Shown here: one piece after another, positions 15,118-24,100 of the stretch | Numbering within the stretch: the first letter of the stretch is position 1 | How the letters are laid out: the number at the start of each line of letters is the position of its first letter | From: Galbibacter sp038433465 | GTDB lineage: Bacteria; Bacteroidota; Bacteroidia; Flavobacteriales; Flavobacteriaceae | Assembly (NCBI RefSeq): GCF_038433465.1 | Contig: NZ_JAESVF010000001.1 | Span: 124,001 to 188,000 of the forward strand | DNA: 64,000 nt | Direction: 5' to 3' | Notes under the pieces: model-generated | Told to the model about the DNA's origin: nothing | Database searches by the model: none | Seen by the model: only the letters and a program-made list of their open reading frames with translations | Translations under genes and position numbers: made by a program

Positions 15118-15993
15118 TTAACGAGTCATTAAAAGCAACCAAGCAGTTGTTACATCATTTTGTGCAATAAGTTGTTGTGCCTTTTTATGTTTAGCTTCTT
15201 CGTTTGCCGACTTGATAATGGCTTTTATTTCTTCGGAAGCAGTATTTTGAAAATCTGTTACCGCAGTAGCAGTAGGCAAACTTTCTACATTTCCTAAAAT
15301 ACCAAGATCATTTCCAGTTAACACTTTACTGTATCGGATGTTTTCAGGAATAGCATCTACTCCAATCCCAATACTTGAAAGCGGTTTTGGCACCTCAAAC
15401 ATTCCTGCATTGGCACGACTGTACCAGTTTCCTCCCATACGACTCACCAAGTCAATTTTATATTGATCTATTTGTCCGTTTTCATCCAGAACAGCTTCGT
15501 TAACGTGAAGCTTTACAACTTCACAAACAATTAAATTTCCGGCACCACCTTGTTCTCCCAACGAAATAACTTCATTCACCTTACATTCAAACTGAACAGG
15601 AGATTCAGCGACTCTAAAAGGCTTCACAACATCCGACTTCAGCATTGTTAAACCTGCTTTTTCAAACTCATTTACACCTTTTTCATATTCTGTGCTACTC
15701 AACGAAGTTTGCTGTACAATGTTATAATTCACAACATTTACCACTACTTCTTTAGTTTCCAAAACATTTTGTAACGTGTGTTTTGTTGTATTATCTCGAA
15801 CCCTTCTATTGGCAGAAAAAATCATTATTGGAGGATTCGAACTATACACATTAAAAAAACTAAAAGGCGATAAATTTACAGCTCCAGAGGCGTCTATTGT
15901 ACTTGCAAAAGCAATAGGTCTCGGACTTACTGCACCGAGCAAATACCCATGTAATTGTGCTGTGGAAATTTCTTTAGGATCTATAGATAACAT
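15118..15993 (-). CDS. Flavin reductase family protein
   Basis: The 291-residue protein matches the flavin reductase-like, FMN-binding split-barrel family (SPRPIAFASTIDASGAVNLSPFSFFNVYSSNPP near residues 24-56, then VVVNVVNY and FECKVNE). Members bind FMN and reduce free flavin or act as oxygenase components. No oxygenase neighbour is present, so the physiological partner is unknown. A TATTTTTG box lies 14 nt before the ATG. Confidence 0.85.
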   Translation of the reverse strand: MLSIDPKEISTAQLHGYLLGAVSPRPIAFASTIDASGAVNLSPFSFFNVYSSNPPIMIFSANRRVRDNTTKHTLQNVLETKEVVVNVVNYNIVQQTSLSSTEYEKGVNEFEKAGLTMLKSDVVKPFRVAESPVQFECKVNEVISLGEQGGAGNLIVCEVVKLHVNEAVLDENGQIDQYKIDLVSRMGGNWYSRANAGMFEVPKPLSSIGIGVDAIPENIRYSKVLTGNDLGILGNVESLPTATAVTDFQNTASEEIKAIIKSANEEAKHKKAQQLIAQNDVTTAWLLLMTR

Positions 15994-16007
15994 ACCGTTG
16001 TTTTCAA

Positions 16008-16015
16008 CAAAAATA
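16008..16015 (-). promoter_or_regulatory. -7 promoter box TATTTTTG for the flavin reductase gene
   Basis: This exact consensus match on the minus strand lies 14 nt upstream of the ATG at 15993. Confidence 0.45.
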
Positions 16016-16158
16016 AGGAAATAAAAATGGTATAAAAACGTTTACACTAAGTCTAATTTTCTTTTTAAAAGAAGTATAAAAACTAAAAGCACCGCCTTTA
16101 TTTTAAGGTTTTACTTTATATTTATGGACTGGTAGCACAAAGCCATCCTTACAGACTC

Positions 16159-17301
16159 ATGAAAAAAGCTACACGTTGGATTTTAATATTATCTTCATTA
16201 GTAATTGTTGTTTCGATTTTATGGAACACCTACGTTTTCTTTCAGAAATTTAAAGAAGAAGAACGCAATAAAATGAAGATTTGGGCAGAGGCTTTAGGGG
16301 AGTTTTTACAAGACGAAGACCTAGATCGCGACCTCGGAATGCTTACACTTGCCGTTATCAAAAACAACACCAGTACACCTATTATTTACATGGGAGAAAA
16401 TGGAGAAATTAGATCGAATAACCTCCCCGAAGACAAAGCCAACGACTCTATTTACATTAAAAATAAAGTAAAACAATTTGTTGCTGAAAATGCGCCGATT
16501 GAAGTTACGTTTAGAAACGAACGCTACGGAACGCTCTACTACGGTAACTCAGACGTTTTAAACAATTTGAAGTATTACCCAATTGCGCTTATTTTAATTA
16601 TTTCTTTTTTCGGAGGAAGTGTTTATTTCTTTTATCAGATATCTAAAGTTGCCGAGCAAAACAAACTTTGGGCAGGAATGGCAAAAGAAACAGCTCACCA
16701 AATTGGAACGCCTCTTTCGTCATTATTAGGATGGACCGAACTTTTGAAATCGGAAAATGTACCGCCTACAATTACAGAAGAAATTGAAAAAGACATCGAT
16801 CGGCTTTCAACCATAACAGAACGTTTCTCTAAAATTGGATCGGTTCCAAAACTTGAAAAACTCGATATCATTTCAGAAACAAAAAATACTTTTGACTATA
16901 TAAAAGCTAGAAGTTCGAAGCTTGTAAATTTTAAATTTGAAGCGCCCGAAAATACTATTTTATGCATGGTGAATCCACAACTTTATAGTTGGACCATCGA
17001 AAACCTTATTGTAAACTCCATTGACGCCATGAAAGGTAAAGGAGATTTAACGATTGAAGTTGTTGAAGACAAGAAAACCGTAAAAATAAACGTTATAGAT
17101 ACAGGAAAAGGGATTTTAAAAAGTGATTTTTACAAAATTTTCGAACCTGGATATACCACCAAAAAAAGAGGATGGGGATTGGGACTATCGCTTGTTCGAA
17201 GAATTATTGAAGATTATCACAACGGAAAAGTTAAAGTTCTAAATTCTGTAATCGATAAAGGAACCACCATTCAAGTTTCCCTCAAAATTGAAGATGCATA
17301 A
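16159..17301 (+). CDS. Membrane sensor histidine kinase
   Basis: The 380-residue protein has two membrane helices (about 7-27 and 141-160) around a periplasmic sensor of about 110 residues with no recognised fold. The phosphorylation site is His180 in KETAHQIGTPLSS. The ATPase domain shows N box NLIVNSIDAM, G1 DTGKGI, and G2 GWGLGLSLVRRI. It lacks a HAMP domain. No response regulator is adjacent, so its partner is elsewhere (the orphan LuxR regulator at 6660 is 9 kb away; pairing is speculative). The next gene follows by 20 bp. Confidence 0.9.
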   Translation: MKKATRWILILSSLVIVVSILWNTYVFFQKFKEEERNKMKIWAEALGEFLQDEDLDRDLGMLTLAVIKNNTSTPIIYMGENGEIRSNNLPEDKANDSIYIKNKVKQFVAENAPIEVTFRNERYGTLYYGNSDVLNNLKYYPIALILIISFFGGSVYFFYQISKVAEQNKLWAGMAKETAHQIGTPLSSLLGWTELLKSENVPPTITEEIEKDIDRLSTITERFSKIGSVPKLEKLDIISETKNTFDYIKARSSKLVNFKFEAPENTILCMVNPQLYSWTIENLIVNSIDAMKGKGDLTIEVVEDKKTVKINVIDTGKGILKSDFYKIFEPGYTTKKRGWGLGLSLVRRIIEDYHNGKVKVLNSVIDKGTTIQVSLKIEDA

Positions 17302-17321
17302 ATCAACAAAAACAACCTACA

Positions 17322-17660
17322 GTGAAAATATCATACGAAGAAATTAAAGAAGCTACGCTAACTAACAATTGTCCTGAATGTTTCTCGAATGAAGGTTTAA
17401 CTCTTACATTCTTTCAAAAACATGCGGAAAATACTTGGTACCATACCGCTACCAAAGAAATAACCGATAAAATTGTGTGTAGCAATTGTAAAACTACCAT
17501 TTACCCTGTACGATGGACAGAAGATATTGAGCGGGTAAGAGATTTTTATTTTAAAAGTATTCAATCGCCAAAAACCTATTTCAAATTAACTCGGTTTTCG
17601 ATTGTTTGTTTGGTTGCAATTATTGCCGTTGCAATATTGCTCACTATATTTTTGAAGTAA
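17322..17660 (+). CDS. Zinc-ribbon membrane-anchored protein of unknown function
   Basis: The 112-residue product starts at GTG 17322, 20 bp after the histidine kinase, so the two are probably cotranscribed. Cys17/Cys20 (NCPEC) and Cys53/Cys56 (VCSNC) would form one zinc site. A single C-terminal membrane helix spans about 90-110, leaving the ribbon on the cytoplasmic side. I do not recognise a named family. Cotranscription hints at a link to the kinase. Confidence 0.75.
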   Translation: MKISYEEIKEATLTNNCPECFSNEGLTLTFFQKHAENTWYHTATKEITDKIVCSNCKTTIYPVRWTEDIERVRDFYFKSIQSPKTYFKLTRFSIVCLVAIIAVAILLTIFLK

Positions 17661-17662
17661 TT

Positions 17663-18052
17663 TTAAAGAAGTGCACTTACTTTTTCTGCAATGCTTTTAA
17701 ATTCGTCATCGCTAAGTTTTATTTTTTGCTGAAATGTCATTTCTCCCATGTGGTTTAACGGAATTAAATGTACATGTGCATGTGGAACTTCTAGCCCAAC
17801 AACAGCAATCCCAACACGTTTACAGTCGATTACTTTTTTTAAAGCTACAGCAACTTTTCTTGAAAATGCCATAAGCCCCATATAAGTTTCTTCATCTAAC
17901 TCAAAAATCTTGTCAACCTCCTTTTTAGGAATACAAAGTGTATGCCCCTTAGCATTTGGATTGATGTCTAAAAAAGCATAAAAATTTTCATCTTCAGCAA
18001 TTTTATAACTTGGAATTTCTCCATTGATAATTTTTGTAAAAATAGATGCCAT
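17663..18052 (-). CDS. HIT family nucleotide hydrolase
   Basis: The 129-residue protein has the histidine triad PHAHVHLIP (His91, His93, His95) and the HIT fold start SIFTKIINGEIPSYKIAEDENFYAFLD. It belongs to the Hint branch that hydrolyses AMP-lysine or adenosine phosphoramidates. Its real substrate in bacteria is not settled. The end lies 3 bp from the convergent zinc-ribbon gene. Confidence 0.95.
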   Translation of the reverse strand: MASIFTKIINGEIPSYKIAEDENFYAFLDINPNAKGHTLCIPKKEVDKIFELDEETYMGLMAFSRKVAVALKKVIDCKRVGIAVVGLEVPHAHVHLIPLNHMGEMTFQQKIKLSDDEFKSIAEKVSALL

Positions 18053-18091
18053 AGTGGGGAATCGTAAAACGCGTTAATAAACTATAAAAAT

Positions 18092-18124
18092 AAAAAAGGT
18101 TTGACCAACAGCCAAACCTTTTTT
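18092..18124. terminator. Terminator between trxA and the HIT gene
   Basis: A 6-bp GGTTTG / CAAACC stem with a 9-nt loop is extended by flanking A6 and T6 runs, giving a hairpin that works in either direction. On the minus strand it ends the thioredoxin transcript. Confidence 0.7.
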
Positions 18125-18142
18125 ATACTTAACATTGTTACA

Positions 18143-18460
18143 TTATAACAATGTGTCAATTGCTTCATTGTAAGCAGTTTTAGGAGCAACACCTACTTGG
18201 CGTCCTACAACTTCTCCGTTTTGGAAAACTAAAACTGTTGGGATATTTCTCACGCCGTATTTCGCTGCAAACTCTTGATTTGCATCTACATCTACCTTTC
18301 CAATAACAGCTTTACCTTCATACTCCTCGCTCAATTGGTCAATAATTGGAGCTACCATTCTACATGGACCACACCAAGCTGCCCAAAAATCTACTAATAC
18401 AGGTTTATCACTTTTTAAAACTACTTCGTCGAAAGTAGCATCTGTTATCTCTAAAGCCAT
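18143..18460 (-). CDS. trxA: Thioredoxin
   Basis: The 105-residue protein has the canonical active site WCGPC (Cys30, Cys33), the cis-Pro motif NIPTVLVF and a C-terminal helix; length and sequence are those of cytosolic thioredoxin. It reduces protein disulfides using thioredoxin reductase. The ATG at 18460 (MALEITDATFD) is chosen because the TTG 24 nt upstream would start only about 10 nt beyond the -7 box (18495-18502). Confidence 0.95.
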   Translation of the reverse strand: MALEITDATFDEVVLKSDKPVLVDFWAAWCGPCRMVAPIIDQLSEEYEGKAVIGKVDVDANQEFAAKYGVRNIPTVLVFQNGEVVGRQVGVAPKTAYNEAIDTLL

Positions 18461-18494
18461 TTTATTTATTTTTAATGAGTTCAACTTAATTCTG

Positions 18495-18502
18495 CAAATT
18501 TA
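18495..18502 (-). promoter_or_regulatory. -7 promoter box TAAATTTG for trxA
   Basis: This exact consensus match on the minus strand lies 34 nt before the chosen trxA ATG and helps decide that start. Confidence 0.5.
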
Positions 18503-18655
18503 GTCAATTATTTCTCGAATCCTTACAGTTGATGTATTTGTTTTAACTATAGATTCATTTAAATAATTGATTACGAGCTTTAAATTTAGTATTTTTTCTA
18601 TAACTTACAGAACTATTTATTTTAATCGACACTGTCCATCTGAATAAAACATTCA

Positions 18656-19072
18656 ATGAAACTTTATTTTTTCATACTAATATCGATAGCCTTTAACACG
18701 CTTCTAAATGCTCAAGAAGGTAACATAAACGACGATGATTTTATTTGGACTCCGTTACAAGTTAAAGCTTCGGCATACAATTCATTAGAAAATCAAACTG
18801 TAGGAAACCCGTCTATTGGTGCCTGGGGCGACTCTTTACAGCCAGGCATGAAGGCAATTGCTATTTCTAGAGATTTATTAAAACTTGGAATTACACAAAA
18901 CACCCCTATTAAAATTGAAGGTTTTGACGGGATTTACTTTGTAAAAGATAAAATGAATGCACGGTTCCATAAAAAAATTGACATCTACATGGGAATCGAG
19001 CTCCAAAAAGCAAGGAAGTTTGGCGTAAAACACTTAAAAATTTGGTACGGTTTGCCCAACACTTCCCCTTAA
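18656..19072 (+). CDS. Exported 3D domain protein
   Basis: The 138-residue protein has a signal peptide (MKLYFFILISIAFNTLLNAQ, cleavage near 19-20) and a double-psi barrel 3D domain: VKASAYNS, AWGDSLQPG, AIAISRDLL and the acidic motif KIDIYMG. Such domains occur in lytic transglycosylases acting on peptidoglycan. It is a minimal stand-alone version, so catalysis is uncertain. It is presumably periplasmic. Confidence 0.8.
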   Translation: MKLYFFILISIAFNTLLNAQEGNINDDDFIWTPLQVKASAYNSLENQTVGNPSIGAWGDSLQPGMKAIAISRDLLKLGITQNTPIKIEGFDGIYFVKDKMNARFHKKIDIYMGIELQKARKFGVKHLKIWYGLPNTSP

Positions 19073-19122
19073 ATTAAAACAAAAACACTACTTTTAAAAC
19101 CCATTAATCAAAAATAGATAAT

Positions 19123-21030
19123 ATGAAAACCCTCATTTATTCTTTAGCATTAATACTTCTATTGAGTGCTTGTCAAACAGAATCCTCTAAAAATGAAAGT
19201 TTAACTACTGGAAAATTAACGCTTCTCAATGCAAAGCCATCTCCTGGGGAAACTTTAGAAATCTCGTATAACGAATCGAATCCAGACAGTCTTGAAGCTG
19301 TTGTTTTTTATGTAGTTAATACCGCTGCTTATCCATACGACATCGATTTTAAAAAGAATTCTGATGCGCTAACAGCTAGCCTTCAAATTCCAGATTCGGC
19401 CACTGCTATTTCTTTTAATTTTAAAAAGAATGACCAACTCGACACAAACAACAAACAAGGTTATGTTTTCCCTCTTTACAAAGAAGACCAATCTGCACTT
19501 CCTGGAAGTCTTGCAGCCAGCGCTTATCATAAACTAGTTTATGGAGAGAGAAATGAATTGAATGTCGAAAAAGATTCTATTCTGAATGCCATTAACACAG
19601 ACGTTAATTTACATCCAGAAATTCGAGAAACATGGAACATTCCTTATCTAAGCTTAATGTACACAGAGCGTGCCACGGAAGGAAAAAAACTTGTTTCGTC
19701 ATATATTGATTCGTTAGCTTCAAAAGAAAATTTATCCGAAGAAAATTACAACACTTTAAATAGATTATATCTTTTGAGTAACAACCGTGAAAAAGCCGAT
19801 TCGATTAAAGAAGCTGCTATAGTTGCTTTCCCAAAAGGAGAAATTGCAGAGCAGGATAAGTTAATTAAAGTATATCGCACAAAAGATTTAGCTGAAAAAG
19901 AAGAAGCCTACAAAAATTTTAAAACTGAATTCCCAACGTCTTCAGGGCGTATGAATGACATTGTGCTTCAATCACTCGCAACAGCTTACTACAAAGAAGG
20001 TAATACCGAAAAGTTTAATGAATACGCGAATTTAATTGAAGATAAAATGACCACAGCATCTGCCTACAACAATATTGCATGGACAAATGCTGAAGCCAAA
20101 AAAGATTTAGATTTTGCTGAAAATATCTCAAAAAAATCGCTTGATTTAATCAAAAGTTTAGAAAACGAACCTGATAATAAACCAGTTTTTTATTCTGAAA
20201 AGCAATACAAAAATCGTCTCGAAAGTGTTTACAAAATGTACGCCGACACCTACGGACTTGTATTGTTTGAACAAGGAAAAATTAAAGACGCTATCGCTTC
20301 CCAGAAAATTGCAGTGGGAGAAGGAAATACCATCACAACAAACAAAAGGTATTTGGAATTTTTATTAGCAGACAAGCAGTACGAAACTGTTTTAACTGAA
20401 GGAGAAGTATTCATCAAAAAAGGAAAATCTTCCCCAGAAATGTTAGATTATTACGCGGAAGCTTATAAGGCAACAAAAGGTGAAGTAGGACTCGACACTA
20501 AAATAAACGAACTAAAAGATGCAGTTTACGTACATTTAAAAGGAGAAATCGAAGAAAATCTTCTTGACGAGGAAGCTCCTTTGTTTACATTAAAAGATAC
20601 CCAAGGTAATGAAGTAAGTTTAGCTTCTTTAAAAGGTAAAGTTGTAATTCTAGATTTTTGGGCTACATGGTGCGGTCCTTGTAAAGCTTCGTTCCCAGAA
20701 ATGCAACAATTGGTTGAGAAGTATGAAGACGATGACAAAGTTGCCATATTATTTGTAAACACCTTTGAGAATACTCCAAAAAGAGAAAAAGACGTTACTG
20801 GTTTTATTGCTGAAAATAAATACGATTTCCATGTAATTTATGACGACCCAATTAAAGATTCTAGAAAATTTGTTGTTGCAGATAGTTATGGTATTACAGG
20901 AATACCAACAAAAATAATTATCGGCCCAGACGGAAAATTAAACTATAAAGCGGTAGGATACGAAGGAAACGGAAAACTTCTAACAGAAATGGAAATTCTT
21001 ATCGATATATTACAAAACAAAAAAGCGTAA
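19123..21030 (+). CDS. TlpA-like thiol-disulfide oxidoreductase lipoprotein
   Basis: The 635-residue protein begins with a lipoprotein signal (LILLLSAC, lipobox Cys near 16). A long helical middle with TPR-like repeats (about 130-470) precedes a C-terminal TlpA/AhpC-type thioredoxin domain (about 485-635) with DFWATWCGPCKASF and the cis-Pro GIPTK. It is probably anchored in the envelope, where it reduces or oxidises disulfides. This architecture is common in Bacteroidetes; the substrate is unknown. Confidence 0.85.
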   Translation: MKTLIYSLALILLLSACQTESSKNESLTTGKLTLLNAKPSPGETLEISYNESNPDSLEAVVFYVVNTAAYPYDIDFKKNSDALTASLQIPDSATAISFNFKKNDQLDTNNKQGYVFPLYKEDQSALPGSLAASAYHKLVYGERNELNVEKDSILNAINTDVNLHPEIRETWNIPYLSLMYTERATEGKKLVSSYIDSLASKENLSEENYNTLNRLYLLSNNREKADSIKEAAIVAFPKGEIAEQDKLIKVYRTKDLAEKEEAYKNFKTEFPTSSGRMNDIVLQSLATAYYKEGNTEKFNEYANLIEDKMTTASAYNNIAWTNAEAKKDLDFAENISKKSLDLIKSLENEPDNKPVFYSEKQYKNRLESVYKMYADTYGLVLFEQGKIKDAIASQKIAVGEGNTITTNKRYLEFLLADKQYETVLTEGEVFIKKGKSSPEMLDYYAEAYKATKGEVGLDTKINELKDAVYVHLKGEIEENLLDEEAPLFTLKDTQGNEVSLASLKGKVVILDFWATWCGPCKASFPEMQQLVEKYEDDDKVAILFVNTFENTPKREKDVTGFIAENKYDFHVIYDDPIKDSRKFVVADSYGITGIPTKIIIGPDGKLNYKAVGYEGNGKLLTEMEILIDILQNKKA

Positions 21031-21087
21031 TTCAATCAATCTAAGTCTGATTAAATAGTATTAATCGTTCCATTTAAAATCAAAAAA

Positions 21088-21121
21088 GGCTTTTGAAATA
21101 TACATTTCAAAAGCCTTTTTT
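21088..21121. terminator. Bidirectional terminator between the TlpA-like gene and dnaE
   Basis: A 12-bp perfect stem (GGCTTTTGAAAT / ATTTCAAAAGCC) with a 4-nt loop is flanked by A6 and T6, between two convergent genes. Confidence 0.85.
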
Positions 21122-21122
21122 G

Positions 21123-24100
21123 TTAATTCAATTTATAAATTACTTCTTGCTTTTTTAGCTCTTGCAAAAGCTCATTAGAGATATTTACTTTTTGCTTTCT
21201 GCTTGGCATTGTCAACTTAATTTCATCGTCCATTTCATATACAATAAAATTCAAAATATGCTCGCCAGCATGGTTGCGTAAAATATCTTTTAAAGTATCA
21301 ATACGTTCATCTTTAATTTCGTCGAGTTTCATTTTTATGGTAAGCTTTTTGGCATAGCGTTCCATCACATCTTGCAATTGCTCCATCGAGTTAAATTGCA
21401 ATCTTGGGTCTCCACGTTTTCCTGTCTCCCTATTCGTCCAACCTTCTCTCACATACGCTTTGATATATATAAAAGAGTTTATCATTAAGAAGTGACGAAA
21501 CTTTAAATACTCTTCGCCAAACATTCTAAATTCATACGAATCTGTGTAATCTTCAACAATAAAAGAAGCCCAACCTTTTCCGTTTTTTGAAACGCGATGT
21601 TGCACATCGGAAATCACACCTGCAAAAGCAATTTCATTACCTACGATAGCTTGTAAATTATTAAAATGTCCAACAGTTCCGTTACAGAAAACTTCAATTT
21701 CGGTTTTAAAATCATCTAACGGATGCCCAGAAATATAAATCCCTACAACTTCTTTTTCTCTTTTTAACTTTTCCATGGTTCCCCAAGTATCGCAAGGCGG
21801 AATTTGAGGCTCTGGAATTTGCACATCACTTGCTTCTCCAAACAAACTTACTTGTGCCGAATTTTCATTTTCTTGAAATTTCGCACCGTATTTAATTGCC
21901 TTTTCTAAAAAGGTAATTCCGTCTCCTTCAGAATGAAAATATTGCGCTCTGTGTGTATCTCCAAAAGAATCCAAACCACCAGCCAACGCCAAGTTCTCGA
22001 AAGCTTTTTTATTGGCCGCTCGTAAGTCGATTCGTTTTGCTAAATCGAAAACCGACTTGTACTTTCCTTCTTCACGTCCGTTTACAATAGTGTCTACTGC
22101 ACCACGCCCAACACCTTTGATGGCTCCCATTCCGAAGCGAATAGCACCATCTTTATTTACGGTAAATTTATAATACGATTCGTTGACATCTGGCCCCAAC
22201 ACTTCAATCCCCATACGTTTACATTCCTCTAAAAAGAAAGTTACTTGCTTGATATCGTTCATGTTGTTCGATAATACCGCTGCCATATATTCTGCAGGGT
22301 AATTTGCTTTTAAATACGCCGTTTGATAACCAATCCACGCATAACAAGTAGAGTGCGATTTATTGAAGGCGTAACTCGCAAAGGCTTCCCAATCTTTCCA
22401 AACTTTCTCAAGAATTTCTCTGGAATGGCCTTTTGCTTCTCCTCCGTCCAAAAACTTAGGTTTTAGTTGCTCTAGCAGGGCAAAAATCTTTTTCCCCATT
22501 GCTTTACGAAGTACATCGGCTTCCCCTTTTGTAAAACCTGCCAACTTCTGAGAAAGCAACATCACCTGCTCTTGGTAGACTGTAATTCCGTAAGTTTCTT
22601 TTAAATATTCCTCCATAGCATCGAGATCGTATTTAATCTCTTCATCGCCATGTTTTCTTCGGATAAAACTCGGAATGTATTCTAGCGGACCAGGTCGATA
22701 CAGCGCATTCATCGCAATCAAATCGGCAAAAACTGTCGGTTTTAAATCCTTCATGTGTTTTTGCATTCCAGCAGATTCATACTGAAATATCCCTACCGTT
22801 TCACCACGTTGAAAAAGCTCGTACGTTTTTTCATCATCTAAAGGAAAATCATCTGGATTTAAATCAATACCGTGTTTATATTTTACAAGTTTTACGGTAT
22901 CCTTGATAAGCGTTAATGTTTTCAGCCCCAAGAAATCCATTTTTAACAACCCAGCACTTTCTACCACCGAGTTATCAAATTGTGTTACGTATAAATCGGA
23001 ATCTTTAGCAGTAGATACAGGAACGAATTTGGTAATATCATCTGGGGTGATAATCACTCCGCAGGCATGAATTCCTGTGTTCCTTACCGAACCTTCTAAC
23101 ACACGTGCTTGATTTACAGTAAGCGCTTCTAAATCTTCGCCATCAGCAATATTTTTGAGTTCGTTTACCTTATCGATTTCTTCGGCTCTCAAACTGCTTT
23201 TCAATTTGGCGTCGTCCAAACTAAAAATCTTTCCGAGTTTCATATTCGGAATCAGTTTCGCTATTCTATCAGCATCGTGTAAAGGCAAATCCAAAACACG
23301 CGCAGTATCTCGAATAGACGACTTTGCCGCCATAGTTCCGTAGGTAATAATTTGCGCTACTTGATTGGCACCGTATTTTTCGATTACATAATCCATTACG
23401 CGACTTCGACCTTCATCGTCAAAATCGATATCGATATCTGGCAGCGATACCCTGTCTGGATTTAAAAACCGCTCAAAAAGTAAATCGTAATGAATTGGGT
23501 CGATATTGGTAATTCCTAAACAGTAGGCAACTGCCGAACCTGCTGCCGAACCACGACCTGGGCCAACGGAAACATCCATATCTCTAGCGGCTGCAATAAA
23601 ATCTTGCACAATTAAGAAATACCCTGGATACCCAGTATTTTCAATAACGCTCAGCTCAAAATCTAAACGCTCTTTTATTTCATCTGTAATTTCTGGATAA
23701 CGCTTTTTAGCCCCTTCATAGGTAAGGTGTTTTAAGTATTTATTTTCACCGCGTTTTCCATTATCAAGTTTGTCTTCTTCCACCTGAAATTCCTCTGGAA
23801 TATCGAAAGCAGGTAAAAGTACATCTCGTGCCAACTCATAAGGCTCTACCTTGTCTACAACTTCTTGAATATTAAAAATAGCGTCTGGAAGGTCTTTAAA
23901 GATTTCCTTCATCTCATCGCCACTTTTAAAATAATATTCTTGGTTTGGCAAACCATAGCGGTAGCCTCGACCTCGACCGATAGGCGTGTCTTTTTTCTCT
24001 CCGTCTTTTACACACAACAAAATATCGTGTGCATTGGCATTTTCTTTATTTATATAATAGCAGTTGTTGGTAGCAATCAACTTTACTTGATGTTTATTTG

